64,000 nt of DNA from contig JAHDHL010000006.1 in NCBI GenBank assembly GCA_020631355.1, forward strand, positions 1 to 64,000. Reading direction: 5' to 3'. This document shows, in pieces, positions 1 through 8,946 of the stretch (within the stretch, counting starts at the first letter, position 1; each line of letters opens with the position of its first letter). The notes under the pieces were generated by a model that saw nothing but the letters and a program-made list of their open reading frames with translations, did not search any database and had not been told where the DNA came from. Both the position numbers and the translations under genes were made by a program. Source of the stretch: Saprospiraceae bacterium. GTDB taxonomy: Bacteria; Bacteroidota; Bacteroidia; Chitinophagales; Saprospiraceae.

Positions 1-205
1 GGACAAAAACAAAAAACAAAAACTATGAACAAACACTCACTCTTATAATCTCTTTAGTTCTATCTTTCTTATTTCAAAAAGGAAGCGGAAAATTGAATGT
101 ATCCAGCCTATTTCTGTTTCCTATTGAAAGTATACTTCTTCAAGTTATACTTATGTATACGGGGTTGTTTATCAGAGGTTTCCCAAAATTAGATAAAAGA
201 TTTTT

Positions 206-1027
206 TTAATCTCTCATCCAAGGTGGCAACTCATCACCGTAATGTTCGATAAAGTTCACATTGGCGGATCCTGAACTAATATTGGCTACTTCAAAACTCC
301 ATGTGTGACTTTTCTTACACCCCGTAAAACACTTTTCGAATTTGACGATATAATCCAATTTCCATCCTTTAGAGGTTCTGGTAGCCTCAATGTCATTCCC
401 GTCAGAATCAGGTATCAGTAACTTTACTACTTCCACACCTTCCTCTTCCATGAAATCATTAGCCACTGGAGCCAGATTGATGGCTTTCTTAGCCTTTACT
501 ATGAAAAGATTACTATCGTCATCCCAAGTCTGATGGGATTCTATTTTCAGACCATACTTCGAACTCAGCTTATTGATGATATCACTATTGGTAATATTAT
601 CTCCTAAGCGCAATGGAGTTGCCCATTTGGCTGTATTCTTATAATTTACTTGGAACTTATCAACTGCAGGATTAGGAAAAGTGTGGAGCCTGTGCTTTTG
701 TGTTACAAGTACGGATTCACTGAAAGGAGATTTGTGTACCGCAATCAATGCACTGTATAACTCATCCTTCACTTCATCAGGAACCTCGGCTCCCAATTCA
801 TCATATCCACCCCCCTGAGCTATATAACGCAATGCCAAACGTGTGGCATCTTTCTCATACATCATTTTCTGGTAATCGGAAATATCCGCATCATCCAAAC
901 TCACACTATTCACTTGTCCGATGAAACTATCTGTAGCTACACCACTAGAAGTGAATGAGGACGATACTACCCAAATAAGGGTAAGTAAAGTCAATTTAGA
1001 TAATATGTTTAGATTAGGATTAGACAT
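206..1027 (-). CDS. Uncharacterised exported protein
   Basis: Encodes 273 residues. After a short polar start there is a hydrophobic stretch (about residues 10-30) that looks like a signal peptide or N-terminal anchor, so the protein is probably exported. The rest is soluble and acidic, with a two-cysteine motif (KCFTGCKKS) near residues 236-244 and a conserved-looking C-terminal end PPWMRD. A central segment (about residues 150-200) rich in alternating charged and hydrophobic residues could be a small alpha/beta domain. I do not recognise the family and assign no function. It has no close partner: the next gene starts 433 bases away on the other strand, so it is probably transcribed alone from the AT-rich gap. 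Confidence 0.7.
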   Translation of the reverse strand: MSNPNLNILSKLTLLTLIWVVSSSFTSSGVATDSFIGQVNSVSLDDADISDYQKMMYEKDATRLALRYIAQGGGYDELGAEVPDEVKDELYSALIAVHKSPFSESVLVTQKHRLHTFPNPAVDKFQVNYKNTAKWATPLRLGDNITNSDIINKLSSKYGLKIESHQTWDDDSNLFIVKAKKAINLAPVANDFMEEEGVEVVKLLIPDSDGNDIEATRTSKGWKLDYIVKFEKCFTGCKKSHTWSFEVANISSGSANVNFIEHYGDELPPWMRD

Positions 1028-1450
1028 CTGATTAATGGTTCTGTCGATGTATGTTGTATGTCATATATGATGCCAATAAGCGGGCTATCTGATTTTTTAG
1101 CAAAAACACAAGCTTACATTATGTGACATCATAAATATGAGCAATGACAACAAAATAAAACAATAAACAACTGATAAACAATGTATTACAAGGTACAACA
1201 ATGAATTAACGGTGTAAAAAGTGCCAATTCAACGCTAAGACTTCTTCGAAAAAAAATGGAATTGGACTGTTTTTAATATTAAAATCTAGTGATACACCTC
1301 ATATTAAATTTATTAAAATACATTAGCAATCAATAGGTTATGCAGTATTGATCCCTTTGGATACAGTTATTATGCTGTATTCCATTTCCGTTCCAATTGT
1401 TGTTTTTGATACTCAAACCATATAGAAAATGAATCGAATCCTTATTTTAC
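1028..1450. other. AT-rich intergenic region between divergent genes
   Basis: No open frame here has coding character. The region is strongly AT-rich, with several A-tracts, and must hold the promoters of both flanking divergent genes, but I find no clean TAnnTTTG box. A small dyad, ATACAG-8 nt-CTGTAT, lies at 1361-1380, about 80 bases before the plus-strand gene. It could be an operator, but a six-base arm is weak evidence. I see no RNA gene. Confidence 0.5.
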
Positions 1451-1459
1451 TTGCAAATC

Positions 1460-2485
1460 ATGAACATGAACAAGCAAGAAGCCCTAGTCACTGATGGGCG
1501 ATTTAATTTTGGTCGGTACGAATCCCCATTCAGGATAGTGAACATGTTGGATGCCAAGAGCCCTACCCTTTTGCCTTTCACTAAAAACTTCTCCTTAAGG
1601 GAATGGCAGGCTTTCCAAATATCCACAAAGGGATATTTCGGAATCATGGCAATCTACAACACCAAGAAAGTCTGTATCGTGCAGTTCATCATGTATGATA
1701 TCCAAAGAAAAAGAAAAATCAGATTCGAAAAGAAAGTACCATCATGGTCCATGCAGGTACCGTCGGGGCTGTTCGGAACCACTGCGTATTATAAGGATGC
1801 CAAACATAGTCTAATCGTAGAACACGATATCAACCAACACAAACTCTCTATCAAAGTAGATATCTCTGCCACGAAAAAGAATCCGGCAATACAGGCACAA
1901 TTAGAGGCATATCATAATGTGGAAGCATTCACTCCTATCGTTGTATGTCTACCATTCAGTGAAAAGCGAGCCATGTATTCCCATAAATGTATGATGCCCC
2001 TTTCGGGGAATATCCGTTTGGGAGATGATACGCTCACCCTTTTACATGAGAACAGTAATCTTATCCTTGACGACCATAAGGGATATTATCCCTATACCAC
2101 AAGGTATGATTGGGTTACTGCGGCAGGATTCCTTGGGGACGGTCGAAGAATCGGTTTTAATTTTACGGACAATCAGATAATCAATAAGGATAAATACAAT
2201 GAGAATGGGATATGGATTGACGGCCAACTTACATTCCTACCATTCACAGAAATCAAACGTCCCAATGGCTATAAAAAAGATTGGATCATTCAGGACAGTC
2301 AAGGCAAGGTGAACCTGACATTCACTCCTGTTGAGCATCATGCAGTGGAGGTCAATGCACTCATTATCCAAAGCAAATACCAAGGACCATATGGATATTT
2401 CAATGGCACGATACAAAGTAACCAAGGATTGATTACCCTAGATAATCTATTCGGTATGGGAGAAGATTTCTATCTTCGGTCATAA
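1460..2485 (+). CDS. DUF2804 family protein
   Basis: A 341-residue soluble protein with the hallmarks of DUF2804: an N-terminal LREWQ-type motif (around residue 46), a middle region with the SGLFGTTAYY pattern, and a C-terminal block reading GFNFTDNQ followed by NENGIWIDGQL, which matches the family's typical GxNxTDG...NExxxWxDG signature. The reading frame extends to a TTG nine bases upstream, but the ATG at 1460 (or a second at 1466) is the likelier start. The family has no established activity, although its beta-rich fold suggests ligand or lipid binding. It is followed after 10 bases by a membrane-protein gene, so the two are probably co-transcribed. Confidence 0.8.
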   Translation: MNMNKQEALVTDGRFNFGRYESPFRIVNMLDAKSPTLLPFTKNFSLREWQAFQISTKGYFGIMAIYNTKKVCIVQFIMYDIQRKRKIRFEKKVPSWSMQVPSGLFGTTAYYKDAKHSLIVEHDINQHKLSIKVDISATKKNPAIQAQLEAYHNVEAFTPIVVCLPFSEKRAMYSHKCMMPLSGNIRLGDDTLTLLHENSNLILDDHKGYYPYTTRYDWVTAAGFLGDGRRIGFNFTDNQIINKDKYNENGIWIDGQLTFLPFTEIKRPNGYKKDWIIQDSQGKVNLTFTPVEHHAVEVNALIIQSKYQGPYGYFNGTIQSNQGLITLDNLFGMGEDFYLRS

Positions 2486-2495
2486 TCCGAAATCA

Positions 2496-3260
2496 ATGAT
2501 GAAATACTACATAGAGCAGGGAGTTGACTGGAAGGATGTGTTCAATATGATGAAACTGCTTCTGATTCCTTTTGTTATCTTTCTTCTTATGGCCTATACC
2601 ATCACTTTTGATATCAGAAGTGATTCCTTCTTCAATAACATACCAATCTCGTATTATCTCATTCTAATAATCGCCTACATTTTCCAACTCTGGAGAGCCT
2701 ACAATAATCATGTAAAAGCCCAAAAACAATTTATTCTCACCATTGATGGGGATAAGATTGTCATAGAACAAATGGGTAAGATTTCATTTGAGATTGATAT
2801 GAATGGAATCCGGGTAGCTACACATATGAAGAATGGCGACCTAGAGCTAAGGAAACCTACTGACATACATGATAGGGAGAACAACCAGATTTATAGGTTA
2901 CCCGTAGGAAGAATCACGAGAGGAGAAGAAATCATCCAATTCACTTCCCAGTATACCGAGGTAGAATTGGAAGTTGATAGAGCATCATTACCCATGAAAA
3001 CCAAAATACTAATGGGTATCATACTAACCATTAGTTTGGGTATTTTCTTTGGCTTTTTCATTAGTAAGCAGCCCTATTACATTCTCATTGTGGGTTCTAT
3101 ATTCATGCTACTGATATATAGAAGATTCAAGGCGAGGAAACAAACAAAAGGCGAAGAAGTAAGACCGGCTCATTTGTTTGGAGGTAATTTTCTTACCGGA
3201 TTCATTGCTCTTACAATAGTAGTCAAAATGGCCTATACCATATTCATTCTACTCCAATAG
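2496..3260 (+). CDS. Membrane protein with a PH-like insert, unknown function
   Basis: Encodes 254 residues. There are two hydrophobic segments near the N terminus (about residues 18-40 and 45-65), a soluble beta-rich domain (about 70-165), then two or three more membrane spans (about 168-190, 193-210 and 228-252). The soluble part starts FILTIDGDKIVIEQMG, reminiscent of bacterial PH-like domains in small membrane proteins, but this is by eye only. It begins 10 bases after the DUF2804 gene and probably shares its transcript. Its last 12 bases overlap the end of the convergent DUF3667 gene. A second ATG lies one codon after the first. Confidence 0.7.
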   Translation: MMKYYIEQGVDWKDVFNMMKLLLIPFVIFLLMAYTITFDIRSDSFFNNIPISYYLILIIAYIFQLWRAYNNHVKAQKQFILTIDGDKIVIEQMGKISFEIDMNGIRVATHMKNGDLELRKPTDIHDRENNQIYRLPVGRITRGEEIIQFTSQYTEVELEVDRASLPMKTKILMGIILTISLGIFFGFFISKQPYYILIVGSIFMLLIYRRFKARKQTKGEEVRPAHLFGGNFLTGFIALTIVVKMAYTIFILLQ

Positions 3261-4046
3261 GGAATTCAAGGTATAATAACTGACCCCATATCTGTAGGAA
3301 CCCAACATGAATCCGAAAACCAAGGTAATGAGTCCACTTTGTAATACTCCTATCCACCATTTCCTTTTGAACATGTGCATTATGGCCATACAGAGATAGA
3401 TGACGAACAAAGCTTCTAATGTATAGATATATACCCATTTATTGATGGAAACGGGCAACAGTTCCATCAGTTGGATGATGATGGTTGTCATGACCATAAA
3501 AAAGGAAAGGAGATACACAACGAATAGGAAATGTTTTCCGAATTGGCGTTCTACCCTAAAGTTGAACAGATACACCATCATGGCTAGAAAAGGTAATAGG
3601 ATGAATACGAATAATTTGGAATGACTGACTACCTTTTGATCGTAGATTTCTGCCACGGCGTCCTTTGTCATTGATTTTTCTGTCATAATGGATTGCACAA
3701 TCGCCTCGTTTTCCGTTGTGAAGAACCATTTTGATGGTACGAGAAGCAAGTCAATCTGGGACATGAATAAGTAAAAAAGAATACTGGATAATACGAAAAC
3801 CTGAAACGGTTTCATGTACGCTTGGCGTTTTCCCCGAATATATTCCATAGGTAAATGGCCCGGCTGGAACAACAAACCCTTTATGGTTCGATACAGTTTG
3901 GAATCAAGATGAGTGAAGAATGAGAATCCATGGGATAGAATATGCCAGATATTGAAATCCTTTTCCGTTACCTGCTTCTCTCCACAATGACCACAGTATT
4001 TCCCTTTCACGATTGAATGGCAGGATGGACAGGTTTTCAGGTTCAT
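3249..4046 (-). CDS. DUF3667 family membrane protein with N-terminal zinc ribbon
   Basis: Encodes 265 residues. The N terminus carries a four-cysteine zinc ribbon (CPSC near residue 6, CGHC near residue 18) directly followed by the family's VTEKDF-type motif. A long amphipathic or membrane-associated stretch follows (LLFQPGHLPMEYIRGKRQ, the typical 'PG xx xxY xxGKR' block of DUF3667), then about five hydrophobic spans. This arrangement is characteristic of DUF3667, which is common in Bacteroidota and functionally uncharacterised. The protein is probably an inner-membrane protein with a cytoplasmic metal ribbon. The gene converges on its neighbour with a 12-base coding overlap. Confidence 0.8.
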   Translation of the reverse strand: MNLKTCPSCHSIVKGKYCGHCGEKQVTEKDFNIWHILSHGFSFFTHLDSKLYRTIKGLLFQPGHLPMEYIRGKRQAYMKPFQVFVLSSILFYLFMSQIDLLLVPSKWFFTTENEAIVQSIMTEKSMTKDAVAEIYDQKVVSHSKLFVFILLPFLAMMVYLFNFRVERQFGKHFLFVVYLLSFFMVMTTIIIQLMELLPVSINKWVYIYTLEALFVIYLCMAIMHMFKRKWWIGVLQSGLITLVFGFMLGSYRYGVSYYTLNSLLE

Positions 4047-4095
4047 GAATCTTGGATTATTTTCTCCTAAATTAGGAAAATCCCAAGAATTAAGC

Positions 4096-5208
4096 CTAGG
4101 TCAGATGATTCAATATTCGTTCGCTTTCTTCTCGAATCACTCCAAGGATGCCACCGGCCTTATATATATCGTATCCGAGGAAATACATACCCTCCCATTC
4201 TCCCGAACCTAAACAGGACTTAGGATTGCCATTGGTATCCAAGAAAGATCCTATCCCCTGAATGTATTCCTCCAACTTCGCATCATAACCCGTACAGAGT
4301 ATAATATGATTGAATGTCGAATCGGTTCCGTCCTTAAAGGAAACACCCTTTTCCGTAAAATTGGCGATATCCTTCCTTACTACTATCCTACCCGATTTGA
4401 TGGCTTCCACAGTCCCCAAATCGATGACCGGGGTTTTTCCTGTTTCACCCAATTGTTCAATTGGTGAAATATTAGGTTTTTCCAGACCATAGGGTTCAAG
4501 GTTTCCAATGGCTATTTTCTGTGCCAAATTGGAAATATTACGGGCGACTACCCTTGGAAGTTTATTGAGCGTGAATGCAGTTTCCTGACTAGCACGACCC
4601 AAAAAGACCAAGGGAACAATGTTTATCTTACTCCTTACGGAAATGGAGGTATCTATGTTGGAATTACTCAAATCCAATGCAATCTCAGCACCTGTATTCC
4701 CCATTCCCACTACCAAAACTTTCTTACCCAAAAAGGGCATAGGATTCTTATAATGAATACTGTGGGTAATGTCTCCTTGGAAAGCTTCCTGATTAGGAAA
4801 ACGGGGTATCCTTGGAATTCGGTTCACTCCTGTGGCTATGACTACTTTTTGGTATGTTGCAGTCCCCTTGTTCGTAGTAACAGACCAATTCCCTGATGTA
4901 TCCTTGGTAATATGCTTCACTTCGGTATCCAATTCGGGTTGGATATCAAAATGTTCGCAATAGGATTCATAATATTCAACCAGTTCATCCTTGGAGACGA
5001 ATTTTGGAAAATCCTTTGGAAATTGAAGATGTGGGAGGTGAGAAAACTTCTTGACGGTATGCAGTTTCAAACGGTCATAATGCCTTCTCCAGGAGCTGAC
5101 TATCTGGCTGTTTCGCTCAACTATATCAAAGGGTATCCCTGCTTTTCGAAGCCTACCCGCCATAGCCAACCCACCTGGCCCTGCTCCTACGATAAGTATA
5201 TTATTCAT
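4096..5208 (-). CDS. Flavin-dependent monooxygenase (FMO/YUC-like)
   Basis: Encodes 370 residues. Two Rossmann dinucleotide motifs are visible: an FAD-binding GAGPGG at about residues 8-13 and an NADPH-binding GMGNTG at about 167-172. Between them sits FQGDITHSIHY, which fits the FMO-identifying motif FxGxxxHxxxY. The late CTGYDA motif is also typical. The protein should be a cytoplasmic NADPH-dependent oxygenase of the flavin-containing/Baeyer-Villiger/YUCCA group, acting on a small nucleophilic or carbonyl substrate that cannot be named from sequence. The start codon overlaps the end of the upstream glycosyltransferase gene by eight bases, so the two genes are translationally close, although no pathway linking them is obvious. 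Confidence 0.85.
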   Translation of the reverse strand: MNNILIVGAGPGGLAMAGRLRKAGIPFDIVERNSQIVSSWRRHYDRLKLHTVKKFSHLPHLQFPKDFPKFVSKDELVEYYESYCEHFDIQPELDTEVKHITKDTSGNWSVTTNKGTATYQKVVIATGVNRIPRIPRFPNQEAFQGDITHSIHYKNPMPFLGKKVLVVGMGNTGAEIALDLSNSNIDTSISVRSKINIVPLVFLGRASQETAFTLNKLPRVVARNISNLAQKIAIGNLEPYGLEKPNISPIEQLGETGKTPVIDLGTVEAIKSGRIVVRKDIANFTEKGVSFKDGTDSTFNHIILCTGYDAKLEEYIQGIGSFLDTNGNPKSCLGSGEWEGMYFLGYDIYKAGGILGVIREESERILNHLT

Positions 5209-6325
5209 GTAATCGTATTGTATCCTTATATACTTTCAACAACTGACGAGTGAGTAAGTTGGGATGGAATTCATTCATGGCATACTGATATCCTTTCTCT
5301 GCCATATGGTCACATAATTTCTTATCCTTTGTGAGTTTCAATATGGCTTCCGCCAAATGAGACGCTTCCAATACATCCAAATAACAAGTATCCGGTCCTC
5401 CGGCTTCCGGTAGTGAAGCGGCCCTGTTGGTAATCACTGGTGTCCGTGATAAAAGGGCTTCTACCACAGGCAATCCGAATCCCTCAAAACTTGAGGGATA
5501 AATCATCATATTGGCAGCTTCATAAACGGATTTTAACTCAGCTGTACTCAAATAATCCTGAACGAAATGTACCCATTCATGGAGTTGGTGCTGTTCGATG
5601 TATTCCAACATACGTTGATGATATCCCTTTCCTTTTCCAACGATAACAAGGGGTATTCTTTCAGATTTGGGAATTTGGCCCATTGCCTCTAGAATCAGCA
5701 ATTGGTTCTTTCGTTCTTCAAGATTCCCTACCGTCAACATGAATTTATCCGGGAGTTGAAGATGTTGGATATTGGTCGTTTCGGATTCCATCACATAAAA
5801 TATAGGGTCTACGGATTGGTAAACCACTTCAATCTTATCCTCCGGAATCTGATAATATTGTAATAAATCCCTCTTGGTTTGTTGGCTTATGGCGATGATC
5901 TTGTCAGCTTCATTACAGGCAATGGTTGTCTTTTGATTGTAAATCCATCTGTCCCAAGGTTTATAGGTAGTTGGAAGATGTTTGAATATGACATCATGTA
6001 TCGTAACAATGGCAGGAATATCAAGCCCCAGAGGAATTTCATTACTCAATCCATGAAACAGGTGAAGTCCCATTTCATTCGTTTTCTGTGCTATCCTAAT
6101 GGTTCGCCAAGCGCCCGATAATACACCATTATAATGTATAACATTTGCCTGATGATCAAAATAGGAAGTCTCCAAATCAGGATTTTTCTTGGTTGTAAAA
6201 AGGCTATATTCATTATCGGGGAATAATGTCATCATATTACGAACCAACGTCCGGCTGTAATTACCGAGACCCGACGAGTTGCTGTATAAGCGTTTGGCAT
6301 CATATCCGATATGCATCTTCTCCAT
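5201..6325 (-). CDS. Glycosyltransferase, GT4 family (GT-B fold)
   Basis: Encodes about 374 residues from the chosen start. The N-terminal half has the acceptor-domain pattern IGYDAKRLYSNSSGLGNYSR (here cut to 20) and a histidine in TIHDVIF. The C-terminal donor domain has the retaining GT4 signatures: TVGNLEERKN, VIVGKGKG, and the E-x7-E block PSSFEGFGLPVVEAL. It should transfer a sugar from a nucleotide donor in glycan, lipid or polysaccharide synthesis. A longer frame reaches 6343, but that start falls at the edge of the pnp terminator hairpin. The ATG at 6325 (or 6316) gives a normal GT4 N terminus. It overlaps the downstream monooxygenase by eight bases. Confidence 0.88.
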   Translation of the reverse strand: MEKMHIGYDAKRLYSNSSGLGNYSRTLVRNMMTLFPDNEYSLFTTKKNPDLETSYFDHQANVIHYNGVLSGAWRTIRIAQKTNEMGLHLFHGLSNEIPLGLDIPAIVTIHDVIFKHLPTTYKPWDRWIYNQKTTIACNEADKIIAISQQTKRDLLQYYQIPEDKIEVVYQSVDPIFYVMESETTNIQHLQLPDKFMLTVGNLEERKNQLLILEAMGQIPKSERIPLVIVGKGKGYHQRMLEYIEQHQLHEWVHFVQDYLSTAELKSVYEAANMMIYPSSFEGFGLPVVEALLSRTPVITNRAASLPEAGGPDTCYLDVLEASHLAEAILKLTKDKKLCDHMAEKGYQYAMNEFHPNLLTRQLLKVYKDTIRLHE

Positions 6326-6344
6326 ATTGCGAACAAAATACAAA

Positions 6345-6369
6345 AAGCCCCACCAAAATGGTGAGGCTT
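6345..6369 (-). terminator. Terminator downstream of pnp
   Basis: Arms AAGCC...GGCTT plus an inner CACC/GGTG form an interrupted stem around a short A-rich loop. On the minus strand the hairpin ends in a run of T (complement of 6342-6346). It lies 27 bases beyond the pnp stop codon and separates pnp from the glycosyltransferase gene. Confidence 0.75.
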
Positions 6370-6395
6370 CTCTTTATTCTATCTATATAGGATGA

Positions 6396-8642
6396 TTAAT
6401 CCCTACGGTCATTTCTTCCTCCGCCTCTGCGATCGTTTCTTCCTCCACCTCTGCGGTCATTTCTTCCTCCACCTCTACGGTCACCACCTCTCCTAGGTGG
6501 ACGCTCAACATATCCTTCTGGCTTTTCTAGCAAGGCTCTCCTTGAAAGTTTCAGCTTGCCGGTTTTTTCATCGACACCAATCAGCTTGACTTTCACATCA
6601 TCACCTTCCTTGAAGAAGTCCTCCACTTTTTCCACTCTTTCCCAAGCGAACTCAGAAACGTGAAGCAAGCCGGATTTACCTCCCTTGAAATCAACGAATA
6701 CACCGTATGGTTGGATGGTAGCTACCTTTGCATCATAAACATCACCTACCTGAGGTGTGAATGTAATGGCATTGATGGCTTCCAAAGCAGCATCAATCGA
6801 AGCCTTATCATTAGAAGAAATCTGTACGATACCCATGTCATCCACTTCCTCGATATTAATGACAGTTCCGGTAGTTGCCTGAAGCTCCTGAATGATTCTA
6901 CCACCAGGTCCGATTACTGCACCAATGAAGCTCTTATCAATCTTCAACTCCACGATTCTAGGAGCATGAGGCTTGAAGTCCTCCCTTGCATCCTCGATGG
7001 TCTTAGCCATTTCATCAAGGATATGAATACGGCCATCCCTAGCCTGATCCAATGCCTTAGCAAGGATTTCATATGGTAATCCATCTACCTTGATATCCAT
7101 CTGGCAAGCACAAATACCATTCTTGGTACCTGTTACCTTGAAGTCCATATCACCCAAGGCATCCTCGTCACCAAGGATATCCGTAAGGATTGCGATACGC
7201 TCTCCATCTGCAATCATACCCATTGCCACACCTGATACAGGAGCCTTAATCGGTACACCTGCATCCTGAAGGGCAAGGGTTCCGGCACAAACTGTAGCCA
7301 TTGAAGATGAACCATTGGATTCTAAGATATCGGAAACGATTCTTATCGTATATGGAAATTCGTCTGGCATTACTTTCTTGATGGAACGTCCGGCAAGGTT
7401 GGCGTGACCTACTTCCCTACGTCCAGGTCCTCTCATCGGCTTTACTTCACCAACGGAATATCCAGGGAAATTATAATGTAGGATGAAATTGGAGAATGTC
7501 AATTCCTGAGCCGTATCCACCATCATCTTATCCGTCTTACTACCTAAAGTCAGTGTAGCAAGTGCTTGGGTTTCCCCTCTGTTGAAGATAGCGGAACCGT
7601 GTGTGGCTGGCAGGTAATCGATTTCCGTCCAAATCGGACGAACCTGGTCAGTCTTACGACCATCCAAACGAACACCTTCTTCCAATACCATTTCACGGAT
7701 GATATTCTTCTGGTGGTAGTAAAGGTATTCCTTACATTCACCCCATCTTTCATCTATCCATTCTTCGCTCTCGGCTTCAGTAAGATGAGCCTTAAGCTCC
7801 TCCTTAACCTTTTCGAGTCCCTCTTTTCTTTTCTTCTTATCCAATGCTCCCTTTGCAACAGCATAAATCTTATCCTTTGCAAAAGCATTGATGCGTTCTT
7901 TCAATTCTGCGTCTTCCTCAGCAGGTACGAAAGGAACGATAACGGCCTTTTCGCCTACCAATTCCTTCAATTTCAGCTGGGCTTCGCACTGTACCTTAAT
8001 GGCTTCGTGTCCAACCTTGATTGCCTCAAGCAAATCAGCTTCCTGACATTCATCCATTTCACCCTCTACCATCATTACATTCTCCATGGTAGCAGCCACG
8101 ATGATATCCAAGTCGGCATTCGCCAAATCGCTCTTCATCGGATTGATGATGAACTTACCATTGATACGGGCTACCCTTACCTCGGAGATAGGACCGTCGA
8201 ACGGTAGATTGGATACAGCCAAAGCAGCAGAACCAGCTAATGCAGCATATGCATCAGGAAGTACTTCCGGCTCGGATGACATTAGGTTGATGATGATTTG
8301 AGTATCATTCATGTATCCTTTCGGGAATAGTGGACGGACGGCACGGTCTACCAATCTACTCACTAGGATTTCATGTTCTGACAAACGAGCCTCACGTCTG
8401 AAGAAGTTACCCGGGATTCTACCCGCAGCTGCGAATTTTTCCTGGTAGTCAACAGATAGTGGGAAGAAACTTTGGCCTTCTCTTGGCTCTTTACTGGAGG
8501 AAACGACTGCAAACAACATTGTTTCGCCGATCCTAACTACGACTGACCCTGCTGCGAGCGTGGCCAGTTTTCCCGTTTCTATAGTTACGGGGGTTCCATC
8601 TGGTAAATCGAATGAGACGGAAATTGGAATTTGTTTACCCAT
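6396..8642 (-). CDS. pnp: Polyribonucleotide nucleotidyltransferase (PNPase)
   Basis: About 748 residues from the ATG at 8642. This is the phosphorolytic 3'-5' exoribonuclease of the RNA degradosome. The order is standard: RNase PH domain 1 (FFRREARLSEHEILVSRLVD region), a helical linker, RNase PH domain 2 with the catalytic-site stretch TRIVSDILESNGSSSMA (starting YTIRIV here), a KH domain (GAVIGPGGRIIQEL) and an S1 domain (VGDVYDAKVATIQPYGVFVDF). The frame is open upstream to 8723, but that region contains a -7 promoter box at 8721-8728, so the shorter start is preferred. The C terminus has an added Arg/Gly-rich tail of repeated RGGGRNDR units, which is not part of the classical enzyme. rpsO lies upstream, as in many bacteria. 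Confidence 0.97.
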   Translation of the reverse strand: MGKQIPISVSFDLPDGTPVTIETGKLATLAAGSVVVRIGETMLFAVVSSSKEPREGQSFFPLSVDYQEKFAAAGRIPGNFFRREARLSEHEILVSRLVDRAVRPLFPKGYMNDTQIIINLMSSEPEVLPDAYAALAGSAALAVSNLPFDGPISEVRVARINGKFIINPMKSDLANADLDIIVAATMENVMMVEGEMDECQEADLLEAIKVGHEAIKVQCEAQLKLKELVGEKAVIVPFVPAEEDAELKERINAFAKDKIYAVAKGALDKKKRKEGLEKVKEELKAHLTEAESEEWIDERWGECKEYLYYHQKNIIREMVLEEGVRLDGRKTDQVRPIWTEIDYLPATHGSAIFNRGETQALATLTLGSKTDKMMVDTAQELTFSNFILHYNFPGYSVGEVKPMRGPGRREVGHANLAGRSIKKVMPDEFPYTIRIVSDILESNGSSSMATVCAGTLALQDAGVPIKAPVSGVAMGMIADGERIAILTDILGDEDALGDMDFKVTGTKNGICACQMDIKVDGLPYEILAKALDQARDGRIHILDEMAKTIEDAREDFKPHAPRIVELKIDKSFIGAVIGPGGRIIQELQATTGTVINIEEVDDMGIVQISSNDKASIDAALEAINAITFTPQVGDVYDAKVATIQPYGVFVDFKGGKSGLLHVSEFAWERVEKVEDFFKEGDDVKVKLIGVDEKTGKLKLSRRALLEKPEGYVERPPRRGGDRRGGGRNDRRGGGRNDRRGGGRNDRRD
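6407..6478. repeat. Three 24-base tandem repeats encoding the PNPase RG tail
   Basis: Three near-identical 24-base units (6407-6430, 6431-6454, 6455-6478), each differing at one to three bases, followed by a degenerate part unit. They lie in frame at the 3' end of pnp and encode the repeating octapeptide RGGGRNDR. The unit length is a multiple of three, so copy-number change would lengthen or shorten the tail without a frameshift. Confidence 0.9.
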
Positions 8643-8720
8643 CTTTAGATTTCTAAGTGATTCTGAATTAAAGGTTGAAGATGGTCTTATTGCTTCTTTA
8701 TCCTTTTTATATATCGGGTG

Positions 8721-8728
8721 CAAAGGTA
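8721..8728 (-). promoter_or_regulatory. Probable -7 box of the pnp promoter
   Basis: On the minus strand the sequence is TACCTTTG, a match to the Bacteroidota -7 consensus TAnnTTTG. Transcription would start near 8714, giving a leader of about 70 bases before the ATG at 8642. I find no good TTTG at the -33 position, so the call rests on the -7 box and its location. Confidence 0.55.
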
Positions 8729-8895
8729 AGCTATTACTTGGATTTGTACCGTTTTTTCTATATGTAAAATCAAATTGAGCATAAATTTAATGTCACAACT
8801 TACACCTTGTGAACCAGCTAAATATTTCGAATTATGCCATATAACATCACCCTTACCCATCACTTCGGTTTTAACATATAGGACAAGGACATAAA

Positions 8896-8928
8896 AAAAG
8901 CCTGCAATACATTGTATTACAGGCTTTT
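8896..8928 (-). terminator. rpsO terminator
   Basis: Arms AAAAGCCTG and CAGGCTTTT enclose an AATA/TATT inner pairing. The minus-strand transcript ends in a seven-base T run (complement of 8893-8899). It sits 18 bases after the rpsO stop codon and separates rpsO from pnp. Confidence 0.85.
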
Positions 8929-8946
8929 GTATCCTTTCAGATTGGA

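Noticed and set aside
1-205. Possible gene fragment at the left edge
   Set aside because: I find no frame longer than a few codons with coding character. It is AT-rich non-coding sequence.
6407-6478. Possible CRISPR-like or minisatellite array
   Set aside because: The 24-base repeats are directly adjoining with no spacers, and lie in frame within pnp. They encode its RG tail.
6660-7079. 139-codon antisense frame in pnp
   Set aside because: Same reason: it covers the KH and S1 regions on the opposite strand with no sign of coding.
7566-8207. 213-codon open frame antisense to pnp
   Set aside because: It lies fully inside the PNPase catalytic domains, and its peptide (Leu/Phe/Cys-rich) has no signal, motif or conserved look. 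It is the antisense shadow of a strongly conserved gene.
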